64,000 nt of DNA from Sphingobacteriales bacterium 46-32. GTDB taxonomy: Bacteria > Bacteroidota > Bacteroidia > Chitinophagales > Chitinophagaceae. Made by a program: the position numbers and the translations under genes. The DNA is taken from NCBI GenBank assembly GCA_001898485.1, contig MKTY01000019.1:744001-808000 (forward strand). The letters run 5' to 3'. Below, one piece after another: positions 34,363 to 42,224 of this stretch. The notes under the pieces were generated by a model. The model ran no database searches. It saw only the letters and a program-made list of their open reading frames with translations, and was not told the origin of the DNA. How positions within the stretch are numbered: the stretch's first letter is position 1; each line of letters begins with the position of its first letter.

Positions 34363-34393
34363 TTTGGAATGGCCAGGATTTGCGCTAATTTTG
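34363..34393 (+). promoter_or_regulatory. Consensus promoter of a small intergenic RNA
   Basis: TTTG (34363-34366), a 19-base spacer, and TAATTTTG (34386-34393): an exact match to the Bacteroidota consensus TTTG-N19-TAnnTTTG. No open frame starts after it; a hairpin terminator follows about 70 bases downstream. Confidence 0.75.
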
Positions 34394-34398
34394 ACTCC

Positions 34399-34486
34399 TA
34401 GATAGGACATGCCTCTGGGTAGCCTGAAAAGGCAGGATGCATCTCTGGTCAATCTTTTTAGAGTCGCAGTAATGCGGCTCTTTTTC
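34399..34486 (+). ncRNA. Candidate small RNA upstream of lipB
   Basis: The predicted transcript of about 88 bases begins just after the promoter at 34363-34393 and ends at a terminator. It can fold: ATGC...GCAT encloses a GCCT-GAAA-AGGC hairpin near 34421-34432. No plausible coding frame is present. I do not recognise an Rfam family. It could also be a 5' leader of lipB, but the terminator and a second -7 box (34514) before lipB argue for an independent RNA. Ends are estimates. Confidence 0.5.
34459..34486 (+). terminator. Terminator of the candidate small RNA
   Basis: AGAGTCGC (34460-34467) / GCGGCTCT (34474-34481) with one G-U pair and loop AGTAAT, followed by T5. Confidence 0.75.
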
Positions 34487-34513
34487 ATTTATAGGCCCAA
34501 CCTTTTTTGTTGG

Positions 34514-34521
34514 TAAATTTG
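34514..34521 (+). promoter_or_regulatory. Predicted -7 box of lipB
   Basis: TAAATTTG, 12 bases before the lipB ATG, matches TAnnTTTG. No -33 TTTG at the right distance, so the score is low. Confidence 0.35.
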
Positions 34522-34532
34522 TTGTTTCAATC

Positions 34533-35276
34533 ATGAGTAAGCAGCGTATCTATTTTCAGGATCTTGGGCAAATAGCCTATAAAGACGCCTGGGATTACCA
34601 GGAAAAATTATTGAGCGAAAATGTGGCCATTAAAGGCCGCCTCAGAAAGGCTGCCGAGGAAGGAGAGCCAACAGATGGTCTGCAGACTACCCATCATCTA
34701 TTGTTTGTAGAACACCCCCCGGTCTATACATTGGGCAAGAGCGGAGATCCTGCCCATGTACTGCTGAGCGAAGAAAATCTGGCTGCCCGGGGTATTGAAT
34801 ATTTTCAGACAAACAGAGGAGGCGATATTACCTACCATGGCCCCGGGCAGCTGGTGGGTTATCCCATTCTGGACCTCGAACACTTTTATACCGATATAGG
34901 CCGTTACCTGCGCAATGTGGAAGAAGTAGTGATCCGCACCCTGGCAGATTATGGTCTGAAAGGCGAACGGTCTGCCGGAGAAACGGGCGTATGGCTGGAT
35001 CCCGATAAGCTGGGTAAAGCGCGGAAGATATGTGCAATTGGTGTACGAAGCAGCCGTTGGGTAACCATGCATGGATTTGCCCTCAATGTAAATACCGATA
35101 TGGACTACTTCAGCTTTATTATACCCTGTGGTATTGTGGGTAAGCAGGTGACATCACTGGAAAAAGAGTTGGGGCATGCTGTAGATGCAGAAGAAGTAAA
35201 ACAAAAAGTGCGGCATTATTTTGAAGAGATATTTGAGGCCGAGCTGGTAGAGGCTGACCGCAGTCTGACGCATTAA
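34533..35276 (+). CDS. lipB: Octanoyltransferase (lipoate biosynthesis)
   Basis: A 247-residue enzyme that moves an octanoyl group from acyl carrier protein onto lipoyl domains, the first step of lipoate synthesis. It shows TNRGGDITYHGPGQLVGYPI (94-112), RKICAIGV with the catalytic Lys165, and IIPCGI with the nucleophilic Cys199. Residues 31-50 (an insert of charged residues) are longer than in E. coli LipB. LipA is not in the window. The stop codon overlaps the stop of the convergent downstream gene by 4 bases. Confidence 0.96.
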   Translation: MSKQRIYFQDLGQIAYKDAWDYQEKLLSENVAIKGRLRKAAEEGEPTDGLQTTHHLLFVEHPPVYTLGKSGDPAHVLLSEENLAARGIEYFQTNRGGDITYHGPGQLVGYPILDLEHFYTDIGRYLRNVEEVVIRTLADYGLKGERSAGETGVWLDPDKLGKARKICAIGVRSSRWVTMHGFALNVNTDMDYFSFIIPCGIVGKQVTSLEKELGHAVDAEEVKQKVRHYFEEIFEAELVEADRSLTH

Positions 35277-36001
35277 AATTCTTTTGGTAAAAAGAACTTA
35301 TTCTTTTCTTTCAACTCACCGTTTTCGTACAGTTCGAAATTGAACCAGCCGGAGCTGTAGAAATTACTTTTATCGATTCGGAAGCTTCTTTGTTTGATAT
35401 CTTTCAATTCAAACAACAGGTCGTTATCGAGTGTAAGCACTTTAAGTGAATAGTGTTTGCTTTCGTCATCCGGTAATGTGACACGTATGTAACCTTCCTT
35501 GCTGGTAAATACGAAGGGCGAAGGCTTCCAGCGATCGGCTTTGGGACGGTTATCGGTCGCGAGTACCGGCACATTGCTCACACTGTCCTGACCAAATAAT
35601 GGAGTCGTGATGGTCCGCACATTCTCTGCTTTCTGAGGTCTGGTAGCAGTATAATTGCTGGTGTCCCAAACCGGACGTTTGGGGTCGCTAAACAGAAACA
35701 CTCCTTTGTCGAGCTGGATATAAATTCGGTAAAACATGCGGTCATTATTCGCTTTGGTATCCACGAATCCATTTTCCGGACTGCTGGGATCGGCCACACT
35801 CAAAATGGTCTTATAATTTTTAAGGCTGTCGAATGAACGCTGGATATTGATCTGTTTTACATCCTGGAAACGATTGATCCAGCTGATCACAATCCGGTTA
35901 CTTCCCAGGTTCTTTACCGTAAAGCGGGGCAGGGTATCCTGAGCTGGCGCCAGGTACACAACCAGGGAAAGAATAAACAGTAACGCAAAACGTTTTTTCA
36001 T
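35273..36001 (-). CDS. Secreted protein with a fibronectin III-like domain
   Basis: A 242-residue exported protein (signal peptide MKKRFALLFILSLVVYLAPAQ). Residues about 28-115 look like one fibronectin type III-like domain (FTVKNLGSNRIVISWINRFQDVKQINIQRSFDSLKNYKTILSVADPSSPENGFVDTKA...MFYRIYIQLDKG). A second beta-rich region (about 150-242) begins PFVFTSKEGYIRVTLPDDESKHYSLKVL. No T9SS tail is evident. Function unknown. The start at 36001 is chosen because it gives the signal peptide; the frame continues upstream for 21 codons. The gene overlaps lipB by 4 bases at their 3' ends. Confidence 0.75.
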   Translation of the reverse strand: MKKRFALLFILSLVVYLAPAQDTLPRFTVKNLGSNRIVISWINRFQDVKQINIQRSFDSLKNYKTILSVADPSSPENGFVDTKANNDRMFYRIYIQLDKGVFLFSDPKRPVWDTSNYTATRPQKAENVRTITTPLFGQDSVSNVPVLATDNRPKADRWKPSPFVFTSKEGYIRVTLPDDESKHYSLKVLTLDNDLLFELKDIKQRSFRIDKSNFYSSGWFNFELYENGELKEKNKFFLPKEF

Positions 36002-36182
36002 ATTCAGGACAGATAAAACAGCATCCGCAAGGGTAGCAGTACAGCTACAAATATACAGTTCCATGCTTAAGATTCAGAGTCTATGCCAGCAGACGGATGA
36101 TTGTTGTAAAACATTTCACAAAAATAAGTACAGGTGATAATGTTCGCCCGGCTGTATTCGTGTGATATAACCTGCCGGTAGC

Positions 36183-37064
36183 CTAGCTATACAGCAATGT
36201 ATGTCCGGGCAGTGATGTATTACCCTGTAGTCCGCCGCTATGGATTAATAATAAACGTTTGTCCCGGGGAAAATAATTATCGCGGATCAGTTGTGCCGTT
36301 GCCATAAATAATTTTCCGGTATAGACAATATCACTGGGGATGCCTGTAGCTTTATATAATTCGTTCATAAAGCGGATTTGCTCCGGCGTATACCTTGCAT
36401 AACCGCCATTATGAAAACCATGCAGCAGTTCCCAATTGGTCTGTGTGCCGGTGAGCGTTGTTATTTCTTCCTGTAATGAATGATTGTTTTTAAGCACACT
36501 CACTCCGGTGATGCGGGTACCGGCAGGTGCAGCAAGAGCCAGACCGGCCAGCATGGTGCCGGTACCGCAGGCACAGCATACGGCATCAAACGGTTTATTG
36601 ATCAGCTCCCAGATGGTGCCTGCACCTGCAGCTCCTAACTTACCATATCCTCCTTCGGGAATAATGCAGGTATGGTCGTTTTGCAAATGGGAGGGAACTG
36701 ATTTATTTCTGTAATCGGCGCGGGATTGAAAAAGCAATTGCATACCCAGCTCAGCTGCTTTTTGCAGGGTGGGGGAGTATTGCCGGGGTTCTTCACCGCG
36801 GATGATGCCGGTTGACTTCAGGCCTGCTTCGGCAGCAGCAGCGGCGGTGGCTACAATATGATTGCTCCATGCACCTCCGAAGGTGACGATCTCCGTCTTT
36901 TTTTTCTGAAGGGTATCTGCTATGTAATAACGCAGCTTAAACCATTTATTGCCGCTGATGATGGGGTGAATGCGATCAAGCCTCAATACCTCTACCTGGC
37001 GATGTCCACCATAAAAATCAGATATATCCTGCAGTACTGCCAGTCCGGTATTAATAGATTCCAT
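36183..37064 (-). CDS. PLP-dependent enzyme, ACC deaminase/D-cysteine desulfhydrase family
   Basis: A 293-residue fold-type II PLP enzyme. PIISGNKWFKLRYYIADTL holds the PLP Lys40 in the GNK context, and VTFGGAWSNHIVATAAAAAEAGLKSTGIIRGEE is the family signature for substrate binding. CACGTGTMLAGLALAAPAGTRITGVSVLK is the phosphate-binding Gly-rich loop. The family includes 1-aminocyclopropane-1-carboxylate deaminase and D-cysteine desulfhydrase, which differ in a few active-site residues; the sequence alone does not decide. It stands alone, divergent from the nucleotidyltransferase gene. Confidence 0.9.
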   Translation of the reverse strand: MESINTGLAVLQDISDFYGGHRQVEVLRLDRIHPIISGNKWFKLRYYIADTLQKKKTEIVTFGGAWSNHIVATAAAAAEAGLKSTGIIRGEEPRQYSPTLQKAAELGMQLLFQSRADYRNKSVPSHLQNDHTCIIPEGGYGKLGAAGAGTIWELINKPFDAVCCACGTGTMLAGLALAAPAGTRITGVSVLKNNHSLQEEITTLTGTQTNWELLHGFHNGGYARYTPEQIRFMNELYKATGIPSDIVYTGKLFMATAQLIRDNYFPRDKRLLLIHSGGLQGNTSLPGHTLLYS

Positions 37065-37123
37065 GATAAATAGCTATGAGCCTTAACGAATTTAGTTTAA
37101 TTTGTGCCGCAAATTAAAGCCTT

Positions 37124-38020
37124 ATGCAGCCTACATTAGTAATCCTTGCCGCCGGTATGGCCTCCCGCTATGGAAGTATGAAACAGATCCAGGGTTTTGG
37201 TCCCGGTGGAGAAACGATTATGGATTATTCGATTTTTGATGCTATCCGTTCCGGTTTTGGAAAGGTAGTGTTTATCATACGCAGAGAATTTGCTGATGAT
37301 TTCAAAGAAATTTTTGAGCCCAAACTGAAAGGAAAAATCGCCATTGAATATGCATTTCAGGATATGACCGGTTTTACGGAAGGTTATGCTATTCCTGAAG
37401 ATCGCAAGAAGCCCTGGGGTACCGCGCATGCAGTATTAAGCGCAATTGGTGTGGTAAATGAACCTTTTGCTGTAATCAATGCCGATGATTTCTATGGTGC
37501 AGATGCATTTAAGAATGCAGCCGATTTTCTGGTAAATGATTGCACAGAAAAAAACTACGCAATCGTAGGTTATGACCTGCTGCGTACCCTGTCTGAGCAT
37601 GGCACCGTAAACCGTGGTGTATGTGGTCTTGACGACCTGGGTAATCTGGCTACTATCACAGAGCGTATCAATATTGCCATGAAAGACGGAAAGATACTGG
37701 TTGATGATAACCTGGAGCCGAGGGAGTTGCCGCTGGAAACACGCGTGTCTATGAATTTCTGGTGTTTCCATCCTTCCTATTTCTCCTACACGCAGCAATT
37801 GTTTCGCGAGTTTCTGCAGGCGCATGGCCAGGAACTGAAATCGGAATTTTTTATCCCTATAGTAGCAGACCGTTTTATCAAAGAAGGCGGAAAGGTGGAG
37901 ATTATTCCCACTACCTCTTCCTGGTTTGGCGTTACCTACAAGGAAGATGCGCCTTTTGTGGAGCAAAGCCTGAAAGAACTGATCGGTAAAGGCGAATATC
38001 CTGAGTATCTCTGGAAGTAA
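37124..38020 (+). CDS. Sugar-phosphate nucleotidyltransferase family protein
   Basis: A 298-residue cytoplasmic protein with the Rossmann-like nucleotidyltransferase fold. It opens TLVILAAGMASRYGSMKQIQGFGPGGETIMDYSI, with the nucleotide-binding LAAGxxSRxG motif. The metal-binding Asp lies in AVINADDFYGADAF, and PWGTAHAVLSA matches the base-binding loop. Families of this type activate sugar-1-phosphates with UTP or dTTP, but the substrate is not predictable. It is followed by two strong hairpins. Confidence 0.88.
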   Translation: MQPTLVILAAGMASRYGSMKQIQGFGPGGETIMDYSIFDAIRSGFGKVVFIIRREFADDFKEIFEPKLKGKIAIEYAFQDMTGFTEGYAIPEDRKKPWGTAHAVLSAIGVVNEPFAVINADDFYGADAFKNAADFLVNDCTEKNYAIVGYDLLRTLSEHGTVNRGVCGLDDLGNLATITERINIAMKDGKILVDDNLEPRELPLETRVSMNFWCFHPSYFSYTQQLFREFLQAHGQELKSEFFIPIVADRFIKEGGKVEIIPTTSSWFGVTYKEDAPFVEQSLKELIGKGEYPEYLWK

Positions 38021-38050
38021 TAAGCGAATTTAAAAGGTCTTATAAAGAGT

Positions 38051-38134
38051 TTGTAGCCCGGTTTTTATGGCCGGGCTACAACGTTTATACCGATAGAAAT
38101 TACAAGAGGCTGTCTGATAGCAGACAGCCTCTTG
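38051..38134. terminator. Two stem-loops between convergent genes
   Basis: First: TTGTAGCCCGG (38051-38061) / CCGGGCTACAA (38071-38081), 11 bp. Second: CAAGAGGCTGTCTG (38103-38116) / CAGACAGCCTCTTG (38121-38134), 14 bp with an ATAG loop. Both are perfect, lack long T tracts, and sit between the nucleotidyltransferase and protease genes. They probably terminate transcription from both sides. Confidence 0.7.
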
Positions 38135-38166
38135 CTTTGTTTACCAGGGATAATTAGTTATCGGGG

Positions 38167-39309
38167 TCAGTCGCCATTAACCATAAAAATACAGTCCTGG
38201 ATACGCTCTACCTGCTGTACCTTATCCAGTCCGCTTAACTGCGAGCGGCCGGGAAGTTTTACACCGCGGTAGAGCTGATTTTTCTGTACTTCTTCGATGG
38301 CCTGATAGATATATTTTGATTGTACGGCAAATACGGCCCCCTGTGCTTTTGTTTCGCGGGAGGTGAGTATGCCGATTACTTCGCCTTTATGATTGAAAAT
38401 AGGACCACCACTGTTGCCGGGGTTGGCAGGGATAGATATCTGGATACTGAGCGTATCGCCCTGGTAACCGGTGCGGGCGCTCAGGTAACCTTCTCCGTAT
38501 ACCACTTCATCGCGCGGGTAACCCAGTGTAAAGATGGGCTCAGCAATTTTAGAAGGTGTTTTGCGGATGCCGTAGGGAAGTGAAGACAATGGTTTGAAAC
38601 GACGGTCATCGATTTTGATAATGGCCACATCACGGTTTACATCCAGTTTCACTACAAAGGCATTGAACTGCTGGCCTTTGCTGTTGATGACGCGGATATT
38701 GTGTGAGTTTTGTACAATGTGGGCGTTGGTGATCATGAGCCCCTTGCCATCAATAAGAAAACCTGTACCGCCGGTAGCAGGAGTGAAGCTGGCGGCGTTG
38801 TTGTTGGGCGTATTGTTGATAAAGCCTTTTGCAACTTCTGCCACAGAGGCCTTTACATCTTTAAGATCTTTCTGGATCTTCGAAAACTCATGGTTTTGCT
38901 GGCTGATGCGCCGGCTCAGTTTTTCGGTATCGGCACTGGAGGCCTTTGGGCTGATGGTCCAAACCAGCGAGCTGAAGGTAAGTGCGGTAATACCGGCAAT
39001 AGAAGCGGCAATGGCAGCTACACGCTTGTAGCGGTTCCATAAATAAACCAGTTTACCAGATTTATTGGTCTGTAGTTCACCCTTATCGGTCAGGTTGCTG
39101 TGAATATCGTGCAGGTTGGTCTTAAACTGCTGCCATTCACCAAATCGGTTCATCTGCTGCAGAAACAGGGTATGTTCGACTACCAGCTGGTCTACATCGC
39201 TATTGCTTTTGCGCAGGTTTTCGAAATGCAGGCGCTCATCGGGATTCATTTCACCGCGGATATACCGCTCTACTGCATCCAGCATTTGAATATCATGTTG
39301 CTCATTCAT
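38167..39309 (-). CDS. Membrane-anchored trypsin-like protease with anti-sigma-like N terminus
   Basis: A 380-residue protein. The cytoplasmic N terminus (about 1-75: MLDAVERYIRGEMNPDERLHFENL) looks like the N-terminal region of Bacteroidota anti-sigma factors. One membrane helix follows (about 97-118), then a coiled coil (about 128-162) and a periplasmic trypsin-fold protease domain (about 175-360) with an intact triad: H197 in TNAHIV, D227 in NRDVAIIKID, S300 in NPGNSGGPI. There is no PDZ domain. The gene starts with ATG at 39309, overlapping the sigma factor stop (TGA at 39304-39302) by eight bases, so translation is coupled. It probably binds the sigma factor and responds to envelope signals, but the target is inference. 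Confidence 0.88.
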   Translation of the reverse strand: MNEQHDIQMLDAVERYIRGEMNPDERLHFENLRKSNSDVDQLVVEHTLFLQQMNRFGEWQQFKTNLHDIHSNLTDKGELQTNKSGKLVYLWNRYKRVAAIAASIAGITALTFSSLVWTISPKASSADTEKLSRRISQQNHEFSKIQKDLKDVKASVAEVAKGFINNTPNNNAASFTPATGGTGFLIDGKGLMITNAHIVQNSHNIRVINSKGQQFNAFVVKLDVNRDVAIIKIDDRRFKPLSSLPYGIRKTPSKIAEPIFTLGYPRDEVVYGEGYLSARTGYQGDTLSIQISIPANPGNSGGPIFNHKGEVIGILTSRETKAQGAVFAVQSKYIYQAIEEVQKNQLYRGVKLPGRSQLSGLDKVQQVERIQDCIFMVNGD

Positions 39310-39877
39310 CACGAAGTCCGTTTTTATATTGAGAAAAGAATATTTTCTTTAACCGCATCAGGCATTTATACTTCTGGGTCTTGGCATTTTCGGCATTGGT
39401 ATATCCGAATTCGTCTGCGATAGTCTGCATATTCCTTTTTTGAAGATAAAAGGCTTCCAAAAGGCTTTTGCAGGGCTCACCCAGCCGCAAAATGGCTTTT
39501 TCCATCATTCCGAATTCCTGATCCCTGCGTGTATGCTCTTCCATGTCATCTTCTACGGGAACCAGCGACTCGGTGGTATTCAATTCGCCTGTATACCGGC
39601 TGGCATGTTGCAGCTTTTTCAGCCAGATACGGCGGGATACGGAGTATAAATATGTGCTGATCAGGCAGTTAAGCTCAAAATTGCCCGATCGGGCTTTTTC
39701 ATAGAGAACGATCATGGCTTCCTGAAATACATCACGGGCATCGTCTGCACTGCCATTGTTGTTGATTATCAGGGCCTGAACAATGTTATAATTATCCTTA
39801 TAGATCGTTTCAACGGCCTTCCTGTCGTTACGTGCCAGTCCTTCCAGTAGAATCTTTTCGTTGTGCTCAGGTTTCAC
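39302..39877 (-). CDS. ECF-type RNA polymerase sigma factor
   Basis: A 191-residue sigma-70 family protein. Region 2 (about 20-90) has DRKAVETIYKDNYNIVQALIINNNGSADDARDVFQEAMIVLYEKARSG, and region 4 (about 125-180) has LRLGEPCKSLLEAFYLQKRNMQTIADEFGYTNAENAKTQKYKCLMRLKKIF, a helix-turn-helix for -35 recognition. Its stop overlaps the start of the membrane-anchored protease gene. The pair looks like a sigma factor and its regulator, although the regulon is unknown. Confidence 0.92.
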   Translation of the reverse strand: MKPEHNEKILLEGLARNDRKAVETIYKDNYNIVQALIINNNGSADDARDVFQEAMIVLYEKARSGNFELNCLISTYLYSVSRRIWLKKLQHASRYTGELNTTESLVPVEDDMEEHTRRDQEFGMMEKAILRLGEPCKSLLEAFYLQKRNMQTIADEFGYTNAENAKTQKYKCLMRLKKIFFSQYKNGLRDE

Positions 39878-40020
39878 TATCCGTTATTTAATACTTTTTT
39901 TTAAAAATAGTAACCCTACGGCGACTCAAAAAAAAAGTTTAAAAAATCTGGGTTACCTTTTCCCTCCTTGCGGTATAAACAGTGAAATATTTCAAAAAAA
40001 AATTAAAAATCACAAACAAA

Positions 40021-40218
40021 ATGAAAAAGCTTTTCATCGTTCTGGCTGTAGCCAGCCTGGGTTTTGTAGCTTGTAACAACGAAGCAGAGAAAACTGAAAC
40101 TACAGATACTCCTGCTGTTACTGCTCCTGAAGTAGCTCCCACACCTGCTCCTGACACTACCAAGAAAGACACTGGTGCGGTTACTACTCCTGCTGCTGAC
40201 ACTTCAGCTAAGAAATAA
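40021..40218 (+). CDS. Small Pro/Thr-rich lipoprotein
   Basis: A 65-residue predicted lipoprotein. The signal ends LGFVAC (Cys18), and the mature part is low-complexity: Glu/Lys at first, then Ala-Pro-Thr repeats (TPAVTAPEVAPTPAPDTT) and a basic end. Such disordered lipoproteins are common and mostly unstudied in Bacteroidota. The ATG at 40021 is chosen because it gives the lipobox. It is divergent from the sigma factor and ends at a terminator-like hairpin. Confidence 0.75.
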   Translation: MKKLFIVLAVASLGFVACNNEAEKTETTDTPAVTAPEVAPTPAPDTTKKDTGAVTTPAADTSAKK

Positions 40219-40237
40219 GCTATTTCTTAATAGTATT

Positions 40238-40275
40238 ATAAAAGGCCATTCCGGATTTCTGGGATGGCTTTTTGT
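40238..40275 (+). terminator. Terminator after the small lipoprotein gene
   Basis: AAAAGGCCATTCC / GGGATGGCTTTTT (about 40239-40274) makes an imperfect stem followed by T5. The two arms differ at two positions. Confidence 0.55.
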
Positions 40276-40349
40276 TTGATTTTATGCAGTTTATGCAAGT
40301 TTTCTACCTTTTCTGACGTCTGGTTGCAGGGCAGCCCTGTATAATATGT

Positions 40350-40357
40350 TACCTTTG
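40350..40357 (+). promoter_or_regulatory. Predicted -7 box of the DEAD-box helicase gene
   Basis: TACCTTTG in the gap before the GTG start, about 50 bases upstream. The nearest TTG is 23 bases further upstream, slightly far for a -33. Confidence 0.5.
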
Positions 40358-40406
40358 TGCCCATTGCTGCCATATCCTTCGCACTTTCATTATAATTATA
40401 TATTAC

Positions 40407-42086
40407 GTGATCACATTTGAATCGTTAGGAATCGAGGAAGGCATCCTTCAGTCGATTGCCGCTCTGGGATTTACCCAGCCCACACCCATTCAGGAAAAAG
40501 CAATACCCGTGCTGCTGCAGGGAACCAAGGATTTTGTCGGCCTGGCGCAGACCGGTACCGGCAAAACCGCTGCTTTTGGCCTGCCCCTCCTGCAACTTAT
40601 CCGCAAGGAAGATAAATATCCGCAGGCACTGATTATTTGTCCCACACGGGAACTTTGTCTGCAGATCGCCAGCGATCTCAACGCTTTTAAAAGCCGCAAA
40701 CAACCGGTAACCATTACTGCCGTATATGGTGGTACCTCTATCAGCGAGCAGATCAGGGAACTCAAAAGAGGTTCACATATCGTGGTAGCTACTCCCGGCC
40801 GCCTGATCGACCTTATAGAACGCAAGGCCGTAAACCTGGAGCAGATACACTATGTAGTGCTCGATGAAGCAGATGAAATGCTTAACATGGGTTTTAAAGA
40901 TGATATTGAATTCATCCTTAAAAACACACCCAACCGTCAAAGTACCTGGCTGTTCAGTGCCACCATGCCTTCGGAGATCAAACAGGTGAGCAAACGCTAC
41001 ATGGATAAGCCATTTGAGATTACAATTGGCAAGGTTAATGCCGGCAATGCCAATATCGATCACCAGTATTACATGACCCAGCATGTAAACCGCTATGAAA
41101 CACTCAAGCGGATCATCGATTTTAATCCCGGATTGTACGGTATCATTTTTACCCGTACCAAAGCCGATGCCCAGGACATTACGGAACAACTGATAAGGGA
41201 GGGATATGATATCGAAGCGCTGCATGGCGATCTTACACAGGCACAGCGTGACAAGGTAATGTCGCGTTTCCGCGAAAAAAGCCTGCAACTGCTGATAGCT
41301 ACCGATGTGGCTGCCCGTGGTATTGATGTAACGGGTATTACCCACGTCATCAACTACGAATTGCCCGATGATACCGAAGTTTATACACACCGCAGCGGTC
41401 GTACCGGCCGTGCCGGCAGAAGCGGTATTTCGCTCAGCATCGTTACACCCAAAGAGATTTACCGTATCAGGCAGGTGGAGAAACTGGTCAATACCCGGTT
41501 TCATAAAATGGATATTCCCAGTGGCAAGGATGTATGCCGTAAGCAGTTTTTCTATTTCATCGAAAAAATGCTCAATGCAGATATTAGCAATGGCGAGTAC
41601 GAAGCCTATCTTCCGGTATTGCGCGAAAAGTTTGCCGAAGTAGATAAAGAAGAGATCCTGCAGCGTGTGGCTGCACTCGAGTTCGATCGTTTTCTTAAAT
41701 ACTATGAAAATGCGGCTGATCTCAACCTGCGCGATGACCGCAAAGCTGAGCGGAGTACAAGAGGAGCTGCTGCCGGCGAGCGCGGTGCTGCGCGTGACAC
41801 AAAGGGGCGCAACTTTGGCGGTAGTGGAAATTACCAACGCTTGTTTGTAAACCTCGGCACCAAAGACGGTTTTTACAAAGCCAGCTTCCTGCAATTCATT
41901 CTCGATATGAGTGATCTGCGCAAAGATGTGCTGGGTCGTATTGATATGCGCGAAATGAACAGCTGGGTAGAAGTAGAAGCCGGTGCTGCCAAAAAAATGA
42001 TCCGCGCCATTGATGGTAAAAATTTCAAAGGCCGCAAAATCAGGATGAATGATGCCGTAAGCGGTGGAAGAAGAAAAGAAGGATGA
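40407..42086 (+). CDS. DEAD-box RNA helicase
   Basis: A 559-residue ATP-dependent RNA helicase of the DbpA/CsdA type. It has all the motifs: Q-motif FTQPTPIQEKAIP, I AQTGTGKT, Ia PTRELCLQ, II DEAD in VLDEADEMLNMGF, III SAT in FSATMP, V ARGIDV and VI HRSGRTGRAG. The C-terminal extension (about 400-559) has an Arg/Gly-rich linker (RGAAAGERGAARDTKGRNFG) and a final RRM-like domain resembling DbpA (RLFVNLGTKDGFYKASFLQFIL). It starts with GTG at 40407; no in-frame ATG is upstream or near. Cold-shock or ribosome-assembly helicase is inferred. Confidence 0.92.
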   Translation: MITFESLGIEEGILQSIAALGFTQPTPIQEKAIPVLLQGTKDFVGLAQTGTGKTAAFGLPLLQLIRKEDKYPQALIICPTRELCLQIASDLNAFKSRKQPVTITAVYGGTSISEQIRELKRGSHIVVATPGRLIDLIERKAVNLEQIHYVVLDEADEMLNMGFKDDIEFILKNTPNRQSTWLFSATMPSEIKQVSKRYMDKPFEITIGKVNAGNANIDHQYYMTQHVNRYETLKRIIDFNPGLYGIIFTRTKADAQDITEQLIREGYDIEALHGDLTQAQRDKVMSRFREKSLQLLIATDVAARGIDVTGITHVINYELPDDTEVYTHRSGRTGRAGRSGISLSIVTPKEIYRIRQVEKLVNTRFHKMDIPSGKDVCRKQFFYFIEKMLNADISNGEYEAYLPVLREKFAEVDKEEILQRVAALEFDRFLKYYENAADLNLRDDRKAERSTRGAAAGERGAARDTKGRNFGGSGNYQRLFVNLGTKDGFYKASFLQFILDMSDLRKDVLGRIDMREMNSWVEVEAGAAKKMIRAIDGKNFKGRKIRMNDAVSGGRRKEG

Positions 42087-42093
42087 TATTTTT

Positions 42094-42124
42094 TTTGCTG
42101 ATAGATAATAGCTGATTATATTTG
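42094..42124 (+). promoter_or_regulatory. Consensus promoter of the aromatic amino acid operon
   Basis: TTTG (42094-42097), a 19-base spacer, then TATATTTG (42117-42124), an exact match to the Bacteroidota consensus. The leader peptide ATG is at 42132, so the mRNA would begin at or within a few bases of that ATG. Confidence 0.8.
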
Positions 42125-42131
42125 TTTCATC

Positions 42132-42224
42132 ATGACAATGACAAAAGCATTTTTTGGTTACTTTTTTTATTACTTCTTTTTTGGAAAGAGGCCGGGAATG
42201 CTTTGTTTGAATCTTAGTAAATAA
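42132..42224 (+). CDS. Phe/Tyr-rich leader peptide of the aromatic operon
   Basis: A 30-residue frame, ATG 42132 to TAA 42222-42224. Residues 7-17 read FFGYFFYYFFF, so ten of eleven codons are Phe or Tyr (seven Phe and three Tyr). It starts right after a consensus promoter and stops 18 bases before a strong terminator hairpin, ahead of pheA. This matches the layout of amino-acid leader peptides such as E. coli PheL. Codons 20-22 (AGG CCG GGA) contain the segment able to pair with the terminator's 5' arm. An ATG at codon 3 could also serve as start. The peptide itself probably has no function beyond sensing charged Phe- and Tyr-tRNA. Confidence 0.82.
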   Translation: MTMTKAFFGYFFYYFFFGKRPGMLCLNLSK

